Origin: Collimonas arenae
Lineage (GTDB): Bacteria > Pseudomonadota > Gammaproteobacteria > Burkholderiales > Burkholderiaceae_D
Length of the DNA stretch: 64,000 bases
Direction of reading: 5' to 3'
Assembly (NCBI RefSeq): GCF_000786695.1
Contig: NZ_CP009962.1
Coordinates: 2,914,001 to 2,978,000 of the forward strand
Shown here: one piece after another, positions 59,048 through 64,000 of the stretch
How positions within the stretch are numbered: the first letter of the stretch is position 1
Layout: every line of letters starts with the position of its first letter
Program-made: the position numbers and the translations under genes
The notes under the pieces: generated by a model
What the model was told of the DNA's origin: nothing
Database searches by the model: none
Seen by the model: only the letters and a program-made list of their open reading frames with translations

Positions 59048-60136
59048 TTATATGGTGGTTCGCAACTTCTCGAACAAATTCTGGTAGCTGGCCACGAACC
59101 TGGCCGGCGCGAATTTCTCCTGATAAGCATGGCGCGCAGCGTCGCCGTATCGGCGCAAGGTGGGTAAATCCAGATCATGCAATTTCTGTGCAAGATCGGC
59201 TGCGGTGCAATTGAACACCAGACCGTTCACGGCATGTTCAACGATCTCTGGTAAGGCGCCACGGTCGCTGGCGATCACCGGCACTGCGCTGCGGAATGCC
59301 TCTAGCACGGTCAAGCCGAATCCTTCGTTGCGTGAAGGCACAATGAATACGTTGGCGCGGTCATAGAAACTGTCGATCAAGGCATGATCGACCCAACCAT
59401 AGTAGTGCACATTGCCGGCGACGATCTTCTCGATCTTGAGATTACCGAGGACAGCGTCGCCTACGATGTGATAGACAAAATCCGGTTTGCTTTTTTGCAG
59501 GATATGGATCGCTTCGACCAGGATATCGTAGCCTTTCTCCCAGTCCAGGCGGGCAGCAAACAGAATGTGCAATTGCTCACCGGACTGGAGCTGCGTCTCA
59601 CGCGGGCAAGTCCTGTCAAGTACGGTACTTTGAATCAACACGTTTTTCCTGGAAAAGCCGTGTTTGCGATTGATCTCGTGCTCGTGACGGGAAATATTCA
59701 CCACCGCATCAGGGATGTAAGACATGCACCGCTCGATAATCCGGCTCAGCCCTATCACCAGCTTGCTACGATCGCGGAAGCTGGCCCAGCCATGCGCGCA
59801 ATACACTGTCTTTGTATTGCGGGAGAGCCATGGCTTGGCCAGGCACAACGCAACGCCGGCGAAGGTGCTGTGCGCGTAGACCACATCCGGTTTGCGCTGC
59901 CTGGCATGACGTACGATTGCCGCCGCCAGTAGCAACGGCCCCAAGCCTTTACGCGAATAGGCGTGCGGCTGAATCCGCTTCGAAGCAATCTGGTCCGCTT
60001 GCGCGGCGGGGATCAGGTATTCGAAATTGCAATTGAAATCGCCACTGAAATGTTCCAGCATATCGAGATAGGTGGCAATCCCCCCCTTGATGGTCTCGGC
60101 TACGTTCAGGATGTGCAATGGTCGCGTGCGATTCAT
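59048..60136 (-). CDS. Glycosyltransferase family 4-type
   Basis: 362-residue GT-B enzyme. The N-terminal glycosyltransferase_4-like domain (VAETIKGGIATYLDMLEHF) and the C-terminal family-1 domain with the E-x7-E motif (Glu271, Glu279, EGFGLTVLE) are complete. It adds a sugar from a nucleotide donor to the growing repeat unit on the cytosolic side. Its ATG overlaps the stop of the upstream membrane protein gene (ATGA at 60133-60136), with AGGAG before it, so translation is coupled. Confidence 0.92.
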   Translation of the reverse strand: MNRTRPLHILNVAETIKGGIATYLDMLEHFSGDFNCNFEYLIPAAQADQIASKRIQPHAYSRKGLGPLLLAAAIVRHARQRKPDVVYAHSTFAGVALCLAKPWLSRNTKTVYCAHGWASFRDRSKLVIGLSRIIERCMSYIPDAVVNISRHEHEINRKHGFSRKNVLIQSTVLDRTCPRETQLQSGEQLHILFAARLDWEKGYDILVEAIHILQKSKPDFVYHIVGDAVLGNLKIEKIVAGNVHYYGWVDHALIDSFYDRANVFIVPSRNEGFGLTVLEAFRSAVPVIASDRGALPEIVEHAVNGLVFNCTAADLAQKLHDLDLPTLRRYGDAARHAYQEKFAPARFVASYQNLFEKLRTTI

Positions 60137-61188
60137 TCAAATCTCCTCGTAAAAGCAGCTTGGCCTGGTGCGATCGGTTCCGGTGACGGGTTCTCATCAT
60201 CCGGCGCGAGATATCTGATTCCGAAAACACAAAAGGCGTAGGCGCTCAGATGCCTGAAGAACGACCCAAGATCCGGCTCGAAAAAAGTCTGGATCACAAA
60301 ATTGGCGGCTACCAATAGAAACAAGGGGTGACTGCGATTGCCTCTCTTGAACATGACCAGGGTCAGCAGCCAAAGCGTCGAGGAAAGGATGATTTCCTGC
60401 GCGCGCACAGAAAACAGCGGTGCGAAATAAAAGCGCATGGCCGCGAACAAGGCGTTCGGGAGCACCGTCAGCACGCCGCTGGGCGCCAGGAAATTGGTGA
60501 ACATCGTCTTGGAGTCGGACAAGCCCTCTCGATTTGCATTGGCGACATCGCGCGCCTGCTGCAACTGGTCCCAGAAATCGCCCGGTATGGCGCAACAGAG
60601 CAAGAGCATTCCGACGATCAGGCAAACGCGCAGCTTGCCACGGCTGCCGGCTACCACATGCAGGGCCAGCATCAAGACGGCGATGACGGCGTAGTACACA
60701 CGGAATTTCCATGCATAGAGCAGGTACAGGGAAACGATAATCATCATCTTCTTGCGGTTCGACAGCTGCATGGCGCATACCGAACAGGCCACCAGATTCA
60801 GGACAATGACGATGACTTCCTTCGATAATTTAAGATTGAAAAGTGCGAACGACAGCATCAGGAGAAACGCAAACAGCAGATCAATCAGCCGATAAGATCT
60901 CTTGCATACGTAGACAATCACCGCCCCAGTCGCCAGCAGCAGCAGAATCTGCGACCATTCCGGCCCAATCACGGCATACACCATGGCGGTGCTGGTAAAC
61001 GAATCCTGCAGCGAGATATCGAGATCGGTATACCTGATCAAATCGGTGATGGTCTTTTCATCGATAAAGAAATAATCAGGGAGAAAAACCCGCTGATAAA
61101 AATAGATCAGGCCGCTTAGCAGCAACAGGAAAATCGCGCAGATGACACGCATCTCCGGATTGATGCGCGTGCTATATAATTTTTTCAT
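60133..61188 (-). CDS. Polytopic membrane protein, probable polysaccharide polymerase (EpsG/Wzy role)
   Basis: 351-residue protein with about nine to ten hydrophobic segments and a long mid-protein loop (about residues 205-245). No strong sequence signature is visible, as usual for Wzy-type polymerases. Position between flippase/pyruvyl-transferase and glycosyltransferase genes is the main evidence. It overlaps the pyruvyl-transferase gene by 17 bases and the next gene by four, so the block is tightly coupled. Confidence 0.7.
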   Translation of the reverse strand: MKKLYSTRINPEMRVICAIFLLLLSGLIYFYQRVFLPDYFFIDEKTITDLIRYTDLDISLQDSFTSTAMVYAVIGPEWSQILLLLATGAVIVYVCKRSYRLIDLLFAFLLMLSFALFNLKLSKEVIVIVLNLVACSVCAMQLSNRKKMMIIVSLYLLYAWKFRVYYAVIAVLMLALHVVAGSRGKLRVCLIVGMLLLCCAIPGDFWDQLQQARDVANANREGLSDSKTMFTNFLAPSGVLTVLPNALFAAMRFYFAPLFSVRAQEIILSSTLWLLTLVMFKRGNRSHPLFLLVAANFVIQTFFEPDLGSFFRHLSAYAFCVFGIRYLAPDDENPSPEPIAPGQAAFTRRFE

Positions 61189-62398
61189 AATCGGCGTTGA
61201 CGGCTGTCCAGAGCGTCGTAGTTGCGGCAGATCCTTGATAAACGGAGGAATTCAGCAACGCCGATACTTCCTTTTTGAGCCTGAGCGTTAGTCGCGCCCT
61301 GCCCGTGCCGGCGCATGACTCGCGGGCGTGACTGAGCAGATCGAGCGTATCTTCCACATCCGGTATCGGCGAAGAGATGAAGAACCTGCTGCGGCCGATC
61401 AGCTCAAAAAAAGATTTGACCTTGACGTCCCAGTTAAGCCCGATCGCAGGTATGTCCAAGGCATAGGCGACGATGCTGGCGTGCAAGCGGTGCGCGATGA
61501 TGTAGTCGCAGGTGCTGATGTTGGCGACCAGCTCGGCCGGCGCACTTGCCCTCGCCATATTGACGATCTGCTGCATACCAAGGCCTGCCGCCAGCGCGTC
61601 CTTGAATGCTTCGTCTTCGGGAGCGCCATTGGTAAACAATTTGACGACGTAGCCGGCCGCCATCGCCTGGCGCGCCAGATTCTCGAAGAACCTTGAAATT
61701 TGCAGGCCGTATGCCGCCTCGCTCTTGATGCCGTGATTGACTTCCAGCGGACAGGAAATGCAAATGCCGAGCACATTTCCCGTATGCGCCGTGAGGCCGC
61801 TTTGGGCAAAAGTCCGCTGCGAATAAATCGCCGGATCAGGGGTAATGCAAACATCGCCATCGATCGCCAGATATTTTTTCATGTGCTGCGCCGACAGCAA
61901 ATCCCGAACGCTGATACGCATCGGCGCCATATTCCTGACAGCGCGCTGAAACAGGTTGGCGCCGATCTTGGACATCCGTTTCGATACGCCCACTGAAAAA
62001 ATGGCCACCTTTCCCGGTTTCCCTATCGCCCTGATGGTTCTTGAAAGCAGAAACAGCTTGATCGGGAAATTCAAGTGCGCATCCATGAACAGCTGCCCGC
62101 CGCCAACCACGATAAGATCGGCGTCAGCTAGCTGCTCGGCCCATTTATGACGCCAGCGCCACCAGTATTGCAAGCAAAAATAAGCGCAAACAACCGACGG
62201 TCGGAGTCGTCCTGGCACGCGGTTGATTAAAGGCCTTCTGGACAAGGTAGAGGCGTCATAGCCATCGCGCCCGGCAATATCGAGTGCGCTGATATGCGCC
62301 GCCGGCGCCAGCTCGGTGAGCAACTGCCGGATGTTTTCATATATCACGCCGTCGCCCAGATTCGGGCTATACGGTACTGCGCAAATCACGATTTTCAT
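61172..62398 (-). CDS. Polysaccharide pyruvyl transferase-family protein
   Basis: 408-residue PF04230 enzyme. The opening IVICAVPYSPNLGDGVIYENI, the mid block VVGGGQLFMDAHLNFPIK and the C-terminal ADYIIAHRLHASIVAYALDIP-like block (here CDYIIAHRLHASI) identify it. It would add ketal pyruvate from phosphoenolpyruvate to a sugar, giving the polymer a negative charge. Its ATG overlaps the flippase stop by four bases. Confidence 0.9.
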   Translation of the reverse strand: MKIVICAVPYSPNLGDGVIYENIRQLLTELAPAAHISALDIAGRDGYDASTLSRRPLINRVPGRLRPSVVCAYFCLQYWWRWRHKWAEQLADADLIVVGGGQLFMDAHLNFPIKLFLLSRTIRAIGKPGKVAIFSVGVSKRMSKIGANLFQRAVRNMAPMRISVRDLLSAQHMKKYLAIDGDVCITPDPAIYSQRTFAQSGLTAHTGNVLGICISCPLEVNHGIKSEAAYGLQISRFFENLARQAMAAGYVVKLFTNGAPEDEAFKDALAAGLGMQQIVNMARASAPAELVANISTCDYIIAHRLHASIVAYALDIPAIGLNWDVKVKSFFELIGRSRFFISSPIPDVEDTLDLLSHARESCAGTGRARLTLRLKKEVSALLNSSVYQGSAATTTLWTAVNADYEKII

Positions 62399-63597
62399 AA
62401 ATAGATGGCCTTTAGACTTTTCTTGATCTGGTAAAACATGATGATTGCGGCCGCCCCCAAGCCGAATACCGTGGGAATCAAGACGTTGCTGATCGAGCGA
62501 TTGCCGTTGAGGAAAAAGGCGAACAGGAAAAACAGGAAGCCGACCGCGACCGCCCAGCTGGCGTAGTGCGTCAGCCTGAGCGCCTTCAAGACTGTGCGTC
62601 CCCCCTGGATGGCGGCGAAAATGACTGGAAACAAAACGTAGTCGCGCATGTTAAGGCCGGCGTATTTGATGCCAAACAGCAGTCCCACCAGCGACTCCCC
62701 CGCTGCCCACATCAGCAAGCTATAGAGAAGACTGAATCCCAGCGTGACCAGTACAAAGGTGCGCGCCATCGCCGAAAATTTGCTTGATCGCTCCTCCGCA
62801 AGACGCGACAACCTGGGAAGCTGGTAGTTGGAAATGGCGATATTCAGGTATTGCGCCGGCAGCACCAAGGTCATCACAACGCGGAAATTGGCAGCCAGTT
62901 CTGCCTGCTGGCGCGACATGTAAAAAATCACCAGACCATGCGTCATGGCCCACACCAGGATCTGGCTGAAGGTGTTGTTCAGCCCAAAACTCAGCCAAGG
63001 TGTTTTTTCAAGTGGCGAGTTGCCGACTTGTTCGCTCTTTAACGACATGCCGCGGGAAATCAGACTGCTCGCAAGCAGCAACGGCAACCCAAGGAATATC
63101 AACACTTCATTCAGCTGATATGGACTGTTCTTTGGAATCAGGGCAATTGCCAGGCAGACGCCGGCAAACTGCGACAGCGCCGGAATGACCGATTTCAGAC
63201 TCTTGTTTTCCAGGATAGCGATGGAGCGCACGGTCCAGTAAGCGATGAAGCCGGTCAACGCGAGTACCAGCGCCAGCACAAAGTACGGCGGCGAGTTGGG
63301 GATATGCACTATCAGGTATATCGTTACCGGAATGCTGGCCAGGGCCAGCGGCACGTGCAACTGCATTAACAGCGACTTGCTGATGAAATGATCCGATTTA
63401 GAGAAAACCAGCAACGGCTCCATCACGGTGCAGCCGTGGATGATGTTTAAAAGAATTACCGCCGAATACACCGCAGAAAACGAGGCGAAACCCGTTACGC
63501 TCAGATATCTGGCCAGTAACGTCTGGGTGCAAAAAAATGACAGAGTAAAGATCGCCTGTTCGAAAATAACCTGGAATAAAGCGCTGAATTTTTTCAT
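62395..63597 (-). CDS. Oligosaccharide flippase (Wzx-like, MATE/PST superfamily)
   Basis: 400-residue protein with about twelve hydrophobic segments, starting FQVIFEQAIFTLSFFCTQTLLARYLS, a layout typical of polysaccharide transporters. It would move the lipid-linked repeat unit across the inner membrane. Its stop overlaps the pyruvyl-transferase start. There are 99 bases between it and the upstream kinase-type gene. Confidence 0.85.
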   Translation of the reverse strand: MKKFSALFQVIFEQAIFTLSFFCTQTLLARYLSVTGFASFSAVYSAVILLNIIHGCTVMEPLLVFSKSDHFISKSLLMQLHVPLALASIPVTIYLIVHIPNSPPYFVLALVLALTGFIAYWTVRSIAILENKSLKSVIPALSQFAGVCLAIALIPKNSPYQLNEVLIFLGLPLLLASSLISRGMSLKSEQVGNSPLEKTPWLSFGLNNTFSQILVWAMTHGLVIFYMSRQQAELAANFRVVMTLVLPAQYLNIAISNYQLPRLSRLAEERSSKFSAMARTFVLVTLGFSLLYSLLMWAAGESLVGLLFGIKYAGLNMRDYVLFPVIFAAIQGGRTVLKALRLTHYASWAVAVGFLFFLFAFFLNGNRSISNVLIPTVFGLGAAAIIMFYQIKKSLKAIYL

Positions 63598-63696
63598 GGC
63601 TTGGGCTTCATCAATTTGACGCCGGTAGAAACCTGGGAGAAAGAACGGCTAAGCGAGCATTGTTCTCATGCCTTCCCTCCCCGGTTCGCGGGGCTT

Positions 63697-64000
63697 TCAG
63701 GTAGTGAGAGGTTTGCCTTTCTTGTATGAATAGGCGGTATAGCGATAGCTCCCATATTTGGAGCCGTAGCGATATCTGCCGACATTGGGATCCAGGCCAT
63801 TGAACAAGACGCCTTTCGGGTGCGCGCCGTTTTGCACCAGACGTCTTGCCGTTTCCAGGATCTCCCCGATTTTCGTGACGCCGGAGCGGGCCACCAGAAA
63901 GGTCGTGCCGGAAAACTCGGCCAGAATCGCCGGATCTGCCACCGCAAGCACCGGCGGCGAATCGATAATGACGATGTCATACTGCCGGGCCACGGTTTGC
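63697..64000 (-). CDS. C-terminus of a BY-kinase / chain-length-determinant protein (5' part outside window)
   Basis: Only the last about 100 residues are in the window. They contain the Walker B-like motif YDIVIIDSPPVLAVADP and a tail rich in tyrosine (RYRYGSKYGSYRYTAYSYKKG), the autophosphorylation cluster of Wzc-type bacterial tyrosine kinases. Such proteins regulate polymer length and export. The frame reads through the window edge; the GTG near 63993 is an internal codon, not a start. It is the most upstream gene of the leftward exopolysaccharide block. Confidence 0.9.
   Translation of the reverse strand, partial: QTVARQYDIVIIDSPPVLAVADPAILAEFSGTTFLVARSGVTKIGEILETARRLVQNGAHPKGVLFNGLDPNVGRYRYGSKYGSYRYTAYSYKKGKPLTT

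Overview
The window looks like chromosomal DNA from a betaproteobacterium of the order Burkholderiales, most likely family Oxalobacteraceae; a Collimonas-like organism is my best guess. The basis is moderately GC-rich coding, a very large NAD-glutamate dehydrogenase, an oxalate/formate-type gene set whose formyl-CoA transferase and antiporter closely resemble those of Oxalobacter, a gcvHPT cluster and an EpsB/WcaJ-type exopolysaccharide locus. No rRNA, tRNA, CRISPR array, transposase or prophage gene was seen. The content is ordinary, dense chromosome with several accessory islands.

Layout. 1-8.4 kb: a Tat-exported phospholipase C (cut by the left edge), an AraC regulator facing a sterol-desaturase-like membrane hydroxylase, a Tat-exported PhoD phosphatase, and a MocR regulator facing an AhpD-like protein with a TTG start. 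8.4-13.5 kb: a MacA-MacB-NodT tripartite efflux operon whose adaptor carries a long hydrophilic insert. 13.8-16.4 kb: an IorAB-type molybdenum hydroxylase. 16.9-20.5 kb: a second PLC-type phosphoesterase, a dihaem cytochrome c peroxidase and a TfoX-N protein. 20.5-22.9 kb: a marR-isochorismatase-MFS operon with a 32-base palindromic operator candidate. 23.2-27.4 kb: a VOC protein, a TauD-type dioxygenase, and a thiol dioxygenase overlapping a four-domain rhodanese. 27.4-32.0 kb: gcvHPT.

32.5-35.1 kb: a haem-oxygenase-like diiron oxidase (HDO) facing a TetR regulator, then a secreted MoaF-like protein whose leader can hide its ribosome binding site. 35.3-47 kb: the most interesting part. A thiamine-diphosphate enzyme, two formyl-CoA transferases and a PAS protein form one operon. 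A Crp/Fnr-type regulator faces it. An OxlT-type antiporter and a fumarylacetoacetase-like/ketopantoate-reductase-like pair follow. The same inverted repeat, TTGAC-N4-GTCAA, lies in front of all of these units, and the regulator carries the E-x-x-S-R recognition helix expected to read TTGA half-sites. I infer a single oxalate-related regulon. A secreted protein plus papain-like protease pair and a 57-residue small protein sit inside the region.

47-55.8 kb: a LysR regulator, a crotonase, NAD-GDH, an iron alcohol dehydrogenase and a VOC protein. 56-64 kb: an exopolysaccharide locus (priming transferase, glycoside hydrolase, glycosyltransferase, polymerase-like membrane protein, pyruvyl transferase, flippase, and the C-terminus of a tyrosine-kinase/chain-length protein cut by the right edge).
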